A program made the translations under genes and the position numbers. The notes below the pieces were generated by a model that worked only from the letters and a program-made list of their open reading frames with translations, was not told the DNA's origin and searched no databases. A DNA stretch of 64,000 bases from Haloarcula mannanilytica (GTDB lineage: Archaea > Halobacteriota > Halobacteria > Halobacteriales > Haloarculaceae). Below, piece by piece: positions 34,726-43,858 of this stretch. Where the stretch lies: contig NZ_BIXZ01000001.1 in the NCBI RefSeq assembly GCF_005406125.1, positions 124,001 through 188,000 on the forward strand. The letters run 5' to 3'. Numbering within the stretch: position 1 is the stretch's first letter; every line of letters starts with the position of its first letter.

Positions 34726-35715
34726 ATGAGCGAGTCGCCGGTGACATACACCACGCTCGGGTCGACGGGGCTCGACGTGTCCGAACTCTGCCTCGGAACG
34801 ATGAACTTCGGGAGCGAAGAGCCCTGGATGCTAAACGACGAGGCCGAGAGCCGCCGGATACTCGAACGGGCGCTCGACCTCGGTATCAACTTTTTCGATA
34901 CGGCCAACGCGTACTCGAACGGCGAGAGCGAGCGGATTCTCGGCAGCGCCATCGACTCCGCTCGCCGCGGCGAACTGGTCCTGGCCTCGAAGGTGTATTT
35001 CGACATGCACGACGGGCCAAACGGCAGCGGCCTCTCGAAGAAACACATCATCGACCAGTGTCACGCCACGCTCGACCGCCTCGGCGTCGACTATCTCGAC
35101 CTCTATCAGATCCACCGGTGGGACGACGACACACCCATCGAGGAGACGCTTGACGCACTGACCTATCTCGTCGACGAGGGGCTGGTCAGATATATCGGCG
35201 CGAGTACGATGGCGAACTGGAAGTTCCAGAAGGCACTCTACACCGCGGATATCGAGGGGTACGAGCGGTTCGTCTCGATGCAGCCGGAGTACAACGCCGT
35301 CGACCGGCACGAGGAGGCGAATCTGCTGCCGGTCTGTGAGATGGAAGGCGTCGGCGTCATTCCGTGGTCGCCACTGGCCGGCGGCTTCCTCGCCGGGAAA
35401 TACGAGCGCGACGGCGACCACTCCGAGGGGCGGGCGAGTACGGACGAGTACACTGCAAACCGGTTCAGCGACGAGAACTGGGCAGTACTCGACGAGATTC
35501 GTGCCATCGCCGACGCAAAGGGTGTGACGCCGGCACAGGTCAGCCTGGCGTGGCTCTGCCACCAGGAGGTGGTCGACGCGCCGATAATCGGCCCACGGAC
35601 GATGGACCAACTGGAGGAGAACGTCGGCGCACTCGGCGTCGACCTGACCGACGAGGAATGTGCCCGAATCGAGGCGCCGAAACAGCCCCAGTGGCCGGTC
35701 GATGGTAAGGACTGA
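34726..35715 (+). CDS. aldo-keto reductase
   Basis: 329 residues. (beta/alpha)8 AKR fold: GLDVSELCLGTMNFG, catalytic D-Y pair in FFDTANAYSNGESE, Lys in LASKVYF and His in YQIHRWD, which together make the D/Y/K/H tetrad; the NADP-binding tract near the C-terminus reads APIIGPRTMDQLEENV. It resembles the YajO/YdjG-like oxidoreductases, reducing aldehydes or ketones of sugars. TATA-like ttctttaac lies 26-34 bp before ATG 34726. The next gene is a TrmB-type regulator on the same strand, 61 bp away. Confidence 0.9.
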   Translation: MSESPVTYTTLGSTGLDVSELCLGTMNFGSEEPWMLNDEAESRRILERALDLGINFFDTANAYSNGESERILGSAIDSARRGELVLASKVYFDMHDGPNGSGLSKKHIIDQCHATLDRLGVDYLDLYQIHRWDDDTPIEETLDALTYLVDEGLVRYIGASTMANWKFQKALYTADIEGYERFVSMQPEYNAVDRHEEANLLPVCEMEGVGVIPWSPLAGGFLAGKYERDGDHSEGRASTDEYTANRFSDENWAVLDEIRAIADAKGVTPAQVSLAWLCHQEVVDAPIIGPRTMDQLEENVGALGVDLTDEECARIEAPKQPQWPVDGKD

Positions 35716-35738
35716 CCGCAGGTACTCGATAGATAACC

Positions 35739-35755
35739 ATGCACGTTAACTGCAT
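35739..35755. promoter_or_regulatory. inverted repeat before TrmB-type regulator 1
   Basis: ATGCA-CGTTAAC-TGCAT, 5-bp arms and itself centred on GTTAAC, 22 bp before the start codon. The position between promoter and start suits autoregulation; this is inference. Confidence 0.4.
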
Positions 35756-35776
35756 ACTCAGTTTCCCTGCACACAC

Positions 35777-36853
35777 ATGGACGACAGCGAACTAACCGAT
35801 GTCCTCGAAGATGCCGGTCTCTCCCCGTACCAGGCGGAGGCCTACGTCACGTTGCTGGGGCTGGGGACCGCATCGGCGACCGACATCGCTGACTCCTGTG
35901 ACGTTCCGGACCCGCGGATTTACGACGTACTTCGGGACCTGGAGACGAAGGGATACATCGAGACGTTCCAGCAGGACAGTCTGACCGCCCGCGCCCGCAA
36001 CCCCGACGTAGTGCTCGATGACCTGCGGTCCCGGTCGAGCAAGTACCTCGACGCGGCCGAGACAATCGAGGAACGCTGGAACCAGCCCGAAATCTCGGAC
36101 CACGAGGTCAGCATCGTCAAACGGTTCGAGACCGTCGTAAGCCGCTCGCGGGAGCTCATCGCGGAGGCCGAACACCAGATCCAGGTCGGCGTGAACCCGG
36201 AGCAGTTCTACGCGGTTCGGGAAGAACTCATGGCTGCCCACGACCGCGGCGTGAATATCAAGCTCAGCATCTGTACGAGCCCAGACGAGGAGCTACCCCC
36301 GTTAGACGACATCGAGGGCACCTGCACGGAGGCCCGGAACCGCGACATTCCGGCCCCGTTTTTCGTCCTGGTCGACCGGACCTGGACGTGCTTTGCGCCC
36401 CATCACGACTCGGTCAACGAGTACGGCGTGCTCGTCAAGGACCGGACCCACACCTACGTCTTCCACTGGTTCTTCCTGACCTGTCTGTGGGAGATCTGGG
36501 ACACGCTGTACACCGAGCGGACGCCGGAGACGCCGACGACGTACGTCGACCTTCGCCACGCCGTCCGGGACATCGAACCACTGTTGAACGAAGGGGCGAC
36601 CATCACGGCGGTCGTCGACGGCTACGTCACCGAGACGAACGAGTCCGTGAGCGTGGAAGGGACCATCACCGGCGTGGACTACACCGGGAGTAGCATGGGG
36701 CGACAGGACCCGGTCCCGCTGGCACAGCTGGCGGGCCGCGTCAGCGCCACGCTCGTAACCGACGACGAGACTTACGACATCGGTGGCTGGGGCGCTGTCA
36801 TCGAGGAGATCGAGGCGACCGAAATAACGGTCGTCGACGTTCGCTACGACTGA
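35777..36853 (+). CDS. TrmB-family sugar-responsive regulator 1
   Basis: 358 residues. N-terminal winged helix (about 8-75: LSPYQAEAYVTLLGLGTASA, then a recognition helix with VPDPRIYDVLRDLE), a coiled linker (about 85-110) and a C-terminal sugar-binding domain (about 115-355, with FFVLVDRTWTCFAP and a WEIWDTLY tract). TrmB proteins in archaea repress or activate sugar-transport and central-metabolism genes according to ligand. Immediately downstream lie a GH13 glucosidase and a sugar ABC operon on the same strand, its likely targets. Confidence 0.9.
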   Translation: MDDSELTDVLEDAGLSPYQAEAYVTLLGLGTASATDIADSCDVPDPRIYDVLRDLETKGYIETFQQDSLTARARNPDVVLDDLRSRSSKYLDAAETIEERWNQPEISDHEVSIVKRFETVVSRSRELIAEAEHQIQVGVNPEQFYAVREELMAAHDRGVNIKLSICTSPDEELPPLDDIEGTCTEARNRDIPAPFFVLVDRTWTCFAPHHDSVNEYGVLVKDRTHTYVFHWFFLTCLWEIWDTLYTERTPETPTTYVDLRHAVRDIEPLLNEGATITAVVDGYVTETNESVSVEGTITGVDYTGSSMGRQDPVPLAQLAGRVSATLVTDDETYDIGGWGAVIEEIEATEITVVDVRYD

Positions 36854-36946
36854 TCGCCAGGCCGTGTCACGTTCGGCCCGGTCGACTGGGTGGGAGGGGG
36901 TGGTCGTGCACGGCGGCGCGAAACAGCGACCTACCGAGGAATCCAC

Positions 36947-38629
36947 ATGACCCAAAACGAGACACCCAACGAACTCGACGAAGCGTGGTGGAAAGAAGCG
37001 GTCGTCTACGAGGTGTACCCGCGGAGCTTCAACGACACCGACGGCGACGGCGTCGGCGACATTCCCGGCATCACCGCGAAGGCGGACTACTTCGACGACC
37101 TGGGCGTCGACGTGCTCTGGATCGGCCCCGTCTACGATTCGCCGAACGCGGACAACGGGTACGACATCAGGGACTACCGGGCGATACACGACGACTTCGG
37201 CGACATGGACGACTGGGAACAGCTCCTGTCGGCCCTCCACGACCGCGACATCCGGCTCATCATGGACCTCGTCGTCAACCACACCTCCGACGAACACGAG
37301 TGGTTCCAGCGCTCGCGGCGGCAAGAGGCGGGCTACGAGGACTATTACCACTGGGTCGACGGCGACCCCGACGAGCCGCCGAACAACTGGGAGTCGATAT
37401 TCGGCGGTCCCGCGTGGACGTACGACGAGGAGCGGGGCCAGTGGTATCTCCACCTCTTTCACGAGAAGCAACCGGACCTCAACTGGCGCGCCCCCGCGGT
37501 CCGCGAGGACCTCTACGAGATGGTCAACTGGTGGCTCGACAAGGGCATCGACGGGTTCCGGCTGGACGCGATCAATCTCCTTTCGAAACCGGACGGATAC
37601 CCCGACGGCGACCCGGACTCCGACCTCCGCGGGAACGAACACTACTTCAACGGCCCGCGTATCCACGAATATCTCCGCGAACTCCACGACGAGACCTTCG
37701 CCGGGCGCGACGTGATGACTGTCGCCGAGATGGGCCGTATCACCGCGGCCGACGCTGAAGCGTACTGCGGGCCGGACGGGGACGGCCTCGACATGACGTT
37801 CCAGTTCGTCCGCGACGAGATGGAGTCCGAAAGCGACGGTCGCTGGGCGAGCCCGGACTGGGAACTGCCGGACCTGAAACGTGTCCTGTCGTCCTGGCAG
37901 CAGACTACCGGCGCGTGGGTCGCGCCGTGTCTCGGGAACCACGACCAGCCCCGGTCGGTGTCGTGGTGGGGCGATGAGTCCTATCGCGTCGAATCCGCGA
38001 CACTGTTGGCGACGTTCCTGTTGACGCTGCGCGGGACGCCACACGTCTATCAGGGCGAGGAAATCGGGATGACCAACGCCGAATTCGACAGCCTCGACGA
38101 GATCGACGACCCGGACACCCGCCAGCGGGTCGAACTCGCTATCGAAGCGGGCGAAGCCGCCGGGTTCGACGACGTGCGCGACGCGGTCAACGAGGACAGC
38201 CGGGACCACGCGCGCACGCCGATGCAGTGGAGCGCCGACGAACACGCGGGGTTCACCGACGGCGAGCCGTGGCTTCGCGTCAACGACGACTACCCCGAGG
38301 TGAACGTCGAATCGGCGCTGGCCGACGAGTCCTCGATCTGGTACTATTACCGCGACCTCATCCAGTTCCGACACGACGAGTCCCCGCTCGTCTACGGGGA
38401 CTTCGACCTCCTGTTGCCCGACCACGACCAGTTCTGCGCGTACACGCGCACACTGGATAATGCGGCTCTGCTGGTCGTCCTCAACTGGTCGGACGCCACG
38501 GCGACGTTCGAGTGTGGATCGGTCGAGACGGCTGACGCCGAACCGGTTGTCGCTAATTACGACGATCCCCCGGCAGAACCGCAGGGGTGCGAGTTCCGCC
38601 CCTACGAAGCCGCCGTATACCGCCTCTGA
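36947..38629 (+). CDS. GH13 alpha-glucosidase
   Basis: 560 residues, the normal length of the oligo-1,6-glucosidase/alpha-glucosidase group. The catalytic triad is complete: nucleophile D207 (GFRLDAIN), acid E261 (VAEMG), stabiliser D333 (NHDQPRS), with H112 in DLVVNHTSD. The residue after the nucleophile is Ala208, where alpha-1,4-acting family members usually have Ala or Thr and alpha-1,6-acting ones Val, so maltose-type substrates are more likely. There is no signal peptide, so it should hydrolyse imported oligosaccharides in the cytoplasm. ATG 36947 carries a GAGG ribosome site. The binding-protein gene follows 195 bp later. Confidence 0.92.
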   Translation: MTQNETPNELDEAWWKEAVVYEVYPRSFNDTDGDGVGDIPGITAKADYFDDLGVDVLWIGPVYDSPNADNGYDIRDYRAIHDDFGDMDDWEQLLSALHDRDIRLIMDLVVNHTSDEHEWFQRSRRQEAGYEDYYHWVDGDPDEPPNNWESIFGGPAWTYDEERGQWYLHLFHEKQPDLNWRAPAVREDLYEMVNWWLDKGIDGFRLDAINLLSKPDGYPDGDPDSDLRGNEHYFNGPRIHEYLRELHDETFAGRDVMTVAEMGRITAADAEAYCGPDGDGLDMTFQFVRDEMESESDGRWASPDWELPDLKRVLSSWQQTTGAWVAPCLGNHDQPRSVSWWGDESYRVESATLLATFLLTLRGTPHVYQGEEIGMTNAEFDSLDEIDDPDTRQRVELAIEAGEAAGFDDVRDAVNEDSRDHARTPMQWSADEHAGFTDGEPWLRVNDDYPEVNVESALADESSIWYYYRDLIQFRHDESPLVYGDFDLLLPDHDQFCAYTRTLDNAALLVVLNWSDATATFECGSVETADAEPVVANYDDPPAEPQGCEFRPYEAAVYRL

Positions 38630-38758
38630 GTGAACCCGTCGCTGTCACATCTGCGTCCGCGACACAACCCGCTGAGTCGACAGCGATTACCTACAACACC
38701 GGATCTTCCCGCTGCGGGTAAGTATCACCAATAATCATTTGGAGTCTGCCGGTAACTG

Positions 38759-38780
38759 ATTAACAACACCAGTGGTTAAT
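38759..38780. promoter_or_regulatory. operator-like palindrome before the sugar ABC operon
   Basis: Arms ATTAAC (38759-38764) and GTTAAT (38775-38780) with further symmetric AC/GT positions inside. It ends 11 bp upstream of the TATA-like ctttaagg (38791-38798) of the binding-protein gene. In Halobacterium, TrmB sites upstream of TATA activate. The motif is not the published Halobacterium TrmB consensus, so the binder is open. Confidence 0.5.
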
Positions 38781-38824
38781 TATGGATAAACTTTAAGGTA
38801 TATCCGTTATATCTCTGAGTAGGT

Positions 38825-40342
38825 ATGTCGGACCAAGACAAGCGTGACAGCAGAAGACGGTCTAGTGTCTCCAGGCGGCGGTTTGTGCAGGCCGCCGGGG
38901 CGACAGGCGTGACAGCCGGTATCGCCGGCTGTGCCGACTTCGTCGGTGGCGGTGGCGACGGCGGCGACGGTGGCAGTGGCGGTGGCGACGGCGGTTCCAC
39001 CGGCGACGGCAGTGGCCAGGAGACACAGACGATCCAGCTCAGCATGGGTGCAGACATCTTGTCGGAGGCCGAGCAGGGCGTCCGGGACGCTTTCCGCAAC
39101 GCCGGACTCCCGGACTGGGTCGAACTGACGTTCGCCCGTCAGAGCCAGGACACGGGGGAGGTCCGGTCGAACTTCAACCGTCGGCTGAGCGCCGGCGAGA
39201 CGAAGCCCGACGCGATGCTGATGGACAACGGCTGGGTGAACATCTTCATCCAGCGGGGCCAGATTCAGAACCTCACGGAGATGCTCCCCGAAGAGATTCT
39301 GTCGACGGTCAACAACAACTACTTCCAGGGGTTCACTGACACGGCCCGGGACCCACAGAGCGGCAACCTCTTCGGCGTGCCGCTGTTCCCGGACTTCCCG
39401 ACGCTGCTCTACCGGAAGGACCTCGCCGAAAACGCCGGCTACAGCCCCGAGTCGAACAACTGGGCGACCGAGCCGATGACGTGGGAAGAGTGGTCGAACA
39501 TCGCCGCCGACATCCAGGACAACGCCGGACTCGACTACGGGTTCACGACCCAGTGGGACATCTACGTCGGCACGGCCTGCTGTACGTTCAACGAGGTCAT
39601 GTCTTCGTGGGGCGGCGCGTACTTCGGCGGCCGCGACAACCTGTTCGGTCCAGTCGGCGACCGACCGATCACGGTCGACGAACCCGAGACCATCAAGTCG
39701 CTCAACATGATGCGGAAGTTCGTCCACGACGAGGACTTCGGCGGGGAGTTCGACGGCTACGCCGGCGGCTTCACGCCGACCAACATCCTCGGCTGGATCG
39801 AGAACCCGTCGCTCGCGCCCTTCGAGGAGGGCAACTCCGCGTTCCACCGCAACTGGCCCTACGCCATCGCCAGTGCCGGCAGCGACGACGTGTTCGGACA
39901 GGACCTCGGGACGATGCCGATCCCCTACGGCGTGCCGGAGTCCGAGGCCGCACAGCCCGGCACCGGCGGCACCACGTCGGCCCTGGGTGGTTGGCACGTC
40001 GTCGCCAACCCGAACTCCGAGAACACCGAGGGCCTCATCGAACTGTATCGCGCGGTCACACAGGACTCGTTCAACCTCGACCTGTTGGAGCTGTGGGGCT
40101 GGCTCCCGCCGAAGCCGGAACTGTTCAACTCGGACACCGCTCAAGAGCAAGAGCCGACGGGCCGATACATGGACACCCTGCGAGTGGCCGGTGAGAACAC
40201 GATGCCGCGTCCGACGACAGCCGTCTGGGGCGACCAGACGAGCGATATCGCTCAGCAGGCAAACCGCGCGGTCAACCAGGATGCGCCCTCTGAGGAGGCG
40301 ATGACGACGCTTGCCGCTGCCCTCGAAGAAACCGAATCCTGA
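38825..40342 (+). CDS. sugar ABC transporter substrate-binding lipoprotein (MalE-like)
   Basis: 505 residues. Tat signal SRRRFVQAAGA and lipobox AGIAGC, a Gly/Asp linker (about 40-65), then a family-1 extracellular binding fold. Conserved tracts include LFGVPLFPDFPTLLYRKDL and a glycan-contact region rich in Trp (W-ATEPMTWEEW). The protein is lipid-anchored outside and hands sugars to the permeases encoded next. It begins the operon; its mRNA is probably made in excess because a T6 tract follows the stop. Confidence 0.92.
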   Translation: MSDQDKRDSRRRSSVSRRRFVQAAGATGVTAGIAGCADFVGGGGDGGDGGSGGGDGGSTGDGSGQETQTIQLSMGADILSEAEQGVRDAFRNAGLPDWVELTFARQSQDTGEVRSNFNRRLSAGETKPDAMLMDNGWVNIFIQRGQIQNLTEMLPEEILSTVNNNYFQGFTDTARDPQSGNLFGVPLFPDFPTLLYRKDLAENAGYSPESNNWATEPMTWEEWSNIAADIQDNAGLDYGFTTQWDIYVGTACCTFNEVMSSWGGAYFGGRDNLFGPVGDRPITVDEPETIKSLNMMRKFVHDEDFGGEFDGYAGGFTPTNILGWIENPSLAPFEEGNSAFHRNWPYAIASAGSDDVFGQDLGTMPIPYGVPESEAAQPGTGGTTSALGGWHVVANPNSENTEGLIELYRAVTQDSFNLDLLELWGWLPPKPELFNSDTAQEQEPTGRYMDTLRVAGENTMPRPTTAVWGDQTSDIAQQANRAVNQDAPSEEAMTTLAAALEETES

Positions 40343-40357
40343 CGACTGACGGGTAGG

Positions 40358-40388
40358 TTTTTTACAGACAGACCGTATCATTTGATAC
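40358..40388 (+). promoter_or_regulatory. T-tract plus perfect palindrome between binding protein and permease
   Basis: Six T residues (40358-40363), a typical archaeal weak terminator, are followed by GTATCATTTGATAC (40375-40388), a perfect inverted repeat with 6-bp arms. Together they could uncouple expression of the binding protein from that of the permeases. Confidence 0.5.
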
Positions 40389-40425
40389 ACATGACAACAA
40401 TACACATACAAAGGGGAACGACACA

Positions 40426-41415
40426 ATGAGCACGGACACAGCTGAACGGACCCGTGAGTCCCGGCGGTCGGGGATGTTGATTGCCGCCGTTCGGTGGATG
40501 GAGAACCTCAGCGAGACCTGGTACGCGTACCTCCTGTTGACGCCCATCTTCATCATTCTGGGAGTGGTGGCGCTGTACCCGCTGTTGCGGACGTTCGAGC
40601 TCTCGCTGTACGCGGTCTCGACTGACCTCACGTCACTCAATTTCGTCGGGCTAGAGAATTACATCGAGCTGTTCACCGGCGGCAAAGACCGGTACCTGCC
40701 GGGGTCGAACACGTTCCTGCCGACGACCCTCTCGATGCCCGCCATCGTCAGCAGTGCGCTGGCAGTCACTATCGTCTTCGCCGTCGTCAGCGTCTTTTTC
40801 GAGACACTGATCGGGCTGGGACAGGCGCTCGTCCTCGACCAGGACTTCTACGGGCGACGGTGGATCCGCGCCGCCATCATCATCCCGTGGGCCGTCCCGG
40901 TGGTGATTCAGGGGATCATCTTCTACCTGATGTTCAACTCGAACATCGGGTTCGCGACGCCGCCACTCGCCGATCTCGGCCTGTTGGCGTCGACGAACAC
41001 GCTGAACGACCCCCTCAGCGCGCTGTTTATCATCCTGGTCGCGGACATCTGGAAAACGTCTGCGTTCATGGCCCTGCTCATTCTGGCAGGGTTACAGAGC
41101 ATCGACCGGAGCCTCTACAACGTCGCAAAAGTCGCGGGGGCCTCGAAGTGGCAGCAGTTCAAGCACATCACGTTCCCGTTGATTCTCCCGACGGTCGCCG
41201 TCGCCGTCCTGTTCAGGATGGTCGGCGCGATGAAGGTGTACGGCATCATCGACACGGTTTCAAGCTGTGCCGTCCTGCCGTCGCTGTCGTGTATGGTCGT
41301 TTCGACGTTCAACACCCGCGTCGGAACCTCGGCGTCCATCGCGTTCGTGACGGCGGCGATTATCGGGATCATCGTTATGATCGTCATCGTGTGGCAAGGG
41401 GAGGACGCGATCTAA
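40426..41415 (+). CDS. sugar ABC permease 1 (MalF-like)
   Basis: 329 residues, six membrane helices. The cytoplasmic EAA-type loop reads NVAKVAGASKWQQFKHITFP, the contact for the ATPase. A basic N-terminus (ERTRESRRSG) precedes helix 1 at about 35. The external tract VSSCAVLPSLSCMV has an unusual Cys pair. The gene overlaps nothing but ends 1 bp before permease 2. Probably a heterodimer with permease 2. Confidence 0.92.
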   Translation: MSTDTAERTRESRRSGMLIAAVRWMENLSETWYAYLLLTPIFIILGVVALYPLLRTFELSLYAVSTDLTSLNFVGLENYIELFTGGKDRYLPGSNTFLPTTLSMPAIVSSALAVTIVFAVVSVFFETLIGLGQALVLDQDFYGRRWIRAAIIIPWAVPVVIQGIIFYLMFNSNIGFATPPLADLGLLASTNTLNDPLSALFIILVADIWKTSAFMALLILAGLQSIDRSLYNVAKVAGASKWQQFKHITFPLILPTVAVAVLFRMVGAMKVYGIIDTVSSCAVLPSLSCMVVSTFNTRVGTSASIAFVTAAIIGIIVMIVIVWQGEDAI

Positions 41416-41416
41416 C

Positions 41417-42421
41417 ATGGCAACGCCAACAGAGCAACTCGACGACAGCGAGGGCGGACCGCTAGAACGGTGGACGAAGCGAGCTATCAAGGACCCACAG
41501 CGGGTGTACCGGGCGCTGTTCTACGTCGCGATGGCGTTTTTCGTCGTGACGACGCTGTTCCCGTTCTACTGGCTGCTCGTGCTCGCGGTCACGCCACGAC
41601 AGAACCTGCTGTCCGGGAGCTTCCTGCCGGAGATCGACCTGTTCGGTGCGGGGATGACGTTCCCGCTGCCGGTGCCCCGGAAGGGGTTTGCTCCCGGGTC
41701 GTTCATCACCATCTTCGAACAGATCCCGTTCCACCTGTTCGTGCTCAACAGCTTCGTGCTGGCGATCACGACGACGATCATCGTGCTCTTCGTCGCGAGC
41801 CTCTCGGGGTACGTCTTCGGTCGGCTGGACTTCCCGGGACGGGCGCTGTTGATGCTGGGTATCCTCGCGGTGAGCTACTTCCCGCCGGCGGCGTTCCTCA
41901 TCCCGCTGTTCGAGGCGTTCGCCGGTAACGAACCGATTGTGATTCCGTTCACGCAGATTCCGCTGTTTACCGCGCCGCGTCTGCTGAACACTCCCGGGTC
42001 GATGGTAATTCCGTTCAGCGGGCTGTTCCTCCCGCTTGCGGTGTTCATCCTGACGACGTTCTACGCCCAGATCCCTGACGGGCTGGAGGACGCTGCCAGG
42101 GTCGAAGGGACCACACGGCTCGGCGCGCTGTTCCGGGTCATCATGCCGCTGTCGGCACCCGGCGTCGCGACTGCGGCCGTGCTCACCTTCATCTCGGTGT
42201 ACAACGAGTACTTCTTCAGTTCGCTCATGGCCCTGTCGCCGTCGGCCGAGAACTGGTCGCCGCTGGTCGGCGGGATACTCAGCTACCAGACCCAGTACAC
42301 CACGCAGTTTAATCTCATGGCGGCCGCGAGCGTCGTCGGGGTCCTCCCCGTCGTCATCCTCGTGGTCGTCGCACAGGAACGGATTGTCAGTGGACTTACA
42401 TCGGGTGCACTCAAAGAGTAA
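41417..42421 (+). CDS. sugar ABC permease 2 (MalG-like)
   Basis: 334 residues, six helices, EAA loop EDAARVEGTTRLGALFRVIMP with the conserved Gly. The N-terminal charged segment ERWTKRAIKDPQRVYR is followed by helix 1. External loop 1 is long, as in MalG. It pairs with permease 1 and lies 5 bp before the ATPase gene. Confidence 0.92.
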   Translation: MATPTEQLDDSEGGPLERWTKRAIKDPQRVYRALFYVAMAFFVVTTLFPFYWLLVLAVTPRQNLLSGSFLPEIDLFGAGMTFPLPVPRKGFAPGSFITIFEQIPFHLFVLNSFVLAITTTIIVLFVASLSGYVFGRLDFPGRALLMLGILAVSYFPPAAFLIPLFEAFAGNEPIVIPFTQIPLFTAPRLLNTPGSMVIPFSGLFLPLAVFILTTFYAQIPDGLEDAARVEGTTRLGALFRVIMPLSAPGVATAAVLTFISVYNEYFFSSLMALSPSAENWSPLVGGILSYQTQYTTQFNLMAAASVVGVLPVVILVVVAQERIVSGLTSGALKE

Positions 42422-42426
42422 CAACA

Positions 42427-43623
42427 ATGGCACGAGTACAACTCAAACACGTGACGAAACGCTACGACGACCAGGGTGACGTAGTCACCGCGGTCGACGA
42501 CATGAACCTCGATATCGCCCACGGCGAATTCATCTGCTTCGTCGGTCCCTCGGGCTGTGGGAAGTCGACGACGATGGAGACCATTGCTGGTCTCACCATC
42601 CCGACAGAGGGCGAGATTTACATCGGCGACCGGGAGGTGACGAACCTCCCGCCGAAGGACCGGGGCATCGCGATGGTGTTCCAGAACATCGCGCTGTTCC
42701 CGCACATGGACGTGTACGACAACATCTCCTTTGGCCTCCGACTGCGGGACTACCCGCAAGACGAGATCGACCGCCGCGTCGAGCGGGCCGCGGACATCGT
42801 CCAGCTAGAGGGGATGCTCAACCGGATGCCCGAGGAGATGTCCGGCGGGCAGCGCCAGCGTGTCGCTATCGCCCGCGCAATCGTGCGCGAACCCGACGTG
42901 TTCCTGATGGACGAGCCACTGGCTAACCTTGACGCCAAGCTCAAGGTCCACATGCGAACGGAACTTCAGCGCCTGCACAAGGAACTGGACACGACCATCA
43001 TCTACGTGACCCACGACCAGGAGGAGGCGATGACGCTGTCCGACCGGATCGCCGTCCTCGATTCGGGCCAGCTCCAGCAGATCGACCCGCCGCTGACCTG
43101 TTACAACGAGCCCGATAACCTCTTCGTCGCCGGGTTCATCGGCTCCCCGTCGATGAACTTCGTTGAGGGGACTGTCACCGAGACAGCCATAGAGACGCCG
43201 AACTTCTCGCTTGAGTTCAACCCCTCGTCCGTCGATGATGTCAGCGCCGGCGACGAGGTGACGCTCGGCATCCGCCCCGAAGACATCTATCCCGGTGAGC
43301 TTCGGGACGAAGTTCCCGACCCGTCGGGACAGATCGCGGCGACGACCGACATCCTCGAACCGATGGGCGACGAGATATTCGCCTACTTGCTGCTCGGCGA
43401 CGGTGAAACGTCGATGTCCCAGGAACTGGCGACGAACGACCAGTTGCTGATGAGCATCGACCCCGATTCGGACCTCGAAGAAGACGAGGAGATAGAGGTC
43501 GTCATCGACCGGCGGAACGTCCACCTGTTTGACTCGGCCACCGGCGAGGCAATCGTCCACGACCTCATCCCGTACGAGACAGACAGCTCGGCCTCCGGTA
43601 GCGAAGTGGAAAGCGACGACTGA
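42427..43623 (+). CDS. sugar ABC ATPase (MalK/UgpC/MsmX-like)
   Basis: 398 residues. Walker A GPSGCGKST (40-48), Q-loop, signature MSGGQRQRVAIARA (about 140-153), Walker B VFLMDEPLANLD and H-loop VTHDQEEAM are intact. The C-terminal ~150 residues form the TOBE/OB regulatory domain (tract VTLGIRPEDIYPGELRD). It energises the two permeases. Acidic C-terminus as usual in halophiles. Confidence 0.95.
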   Translation: MARVQLKHVTKRYDDQGDVVTAVDDMNLDIAHGEFICFVGPSGCGKSTTMETIAGLTIPTEGEIYIGDREVTNLPPKDRGIAMVFQNIALFPHMDVYDNISFGLRLRDYPQDEIDRRVERAADIVQLEGMLNRMPEEMSGGQRQRVAIARAIVREPDVFLMDEPLANLDAKLKVHMRTELQRLHKELDTTIIYVTHDQEEAMTLSDRIAVLDSGQLQQIDPPLTCYNEPDNLFVAGFIGSPSMNFVEGTVTETAIETPNFSLEFNPSSVDDVSAGDEVTLGIRPEDIYPGELRDEVPDPSGQIAATTDILEPMGDEIFAYLLLGDGETSMSQELATNDQLLMSIDPDSDLEEDEEIEVVIDRRNVHLFDSATGEAIVHDLIPYETDSSASGSEVESDD

Positions 43624-43625
43624 CC

Positions 43626-43829
43626 ATGAGTAGCCACCTCGCAATGGTGTACTGGAGCGGGATGCTCGTGCTGTTTTTCTTCTGGGCCTACGGGATCGCG
43701 TCGTTTATCCTGGACCTGAAAAACAAGATCGTCCCGGGTATCATCCAGTACCGGCGCGGCCGCCGCCGTGAGAAGGCCAAGCAAGAACAGGACGACGAAC
43801 GTGACGAGCGCGAAAAGCAGTTGTATTAA
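43626..43829 (+). CDS. 67-residue membrane protein inside the sugar ABC operon
   Basis: One hydrophobic helix (about 8-29, YWSGMLVLFFFWAYGIASFIL) is followed by a basic, then mixed-charge helical tail (KNKIVPGIIQYRRGRRREKA). The ATG is 2 bp after the ATPase stop, so it is co-translated. No family recognised. Its size and location recall small regulatory subunits of transporters, which is inference. It is clearly a gene from its position, composition and start. Confidence 0.75.
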   Translation: MSSHLAMVYWSGMLVLFFFWAYGIASFILDLKNKIVPGIIQYRRGRRREKAKQEQDDERDEREKQLY

Positions 43830-43858
43830 CCCAACGCTGGGTGCAGCCTTCGATACAC

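Noticed and set aside
36302-38425. 707-codon minus-strand open frame opposite the GH13 gene
   Set aside because: Antisense shadow in GC-rich DNA; the product is Val/Arg/Asp-rich without motifs, while the plus strand encodes a complete catalytic enzyme.
38807-40426. 539-codon minus-strand frame opposite the MalE-like gene
   Set aside because: Antisense shadow; contains no recognisable fold.
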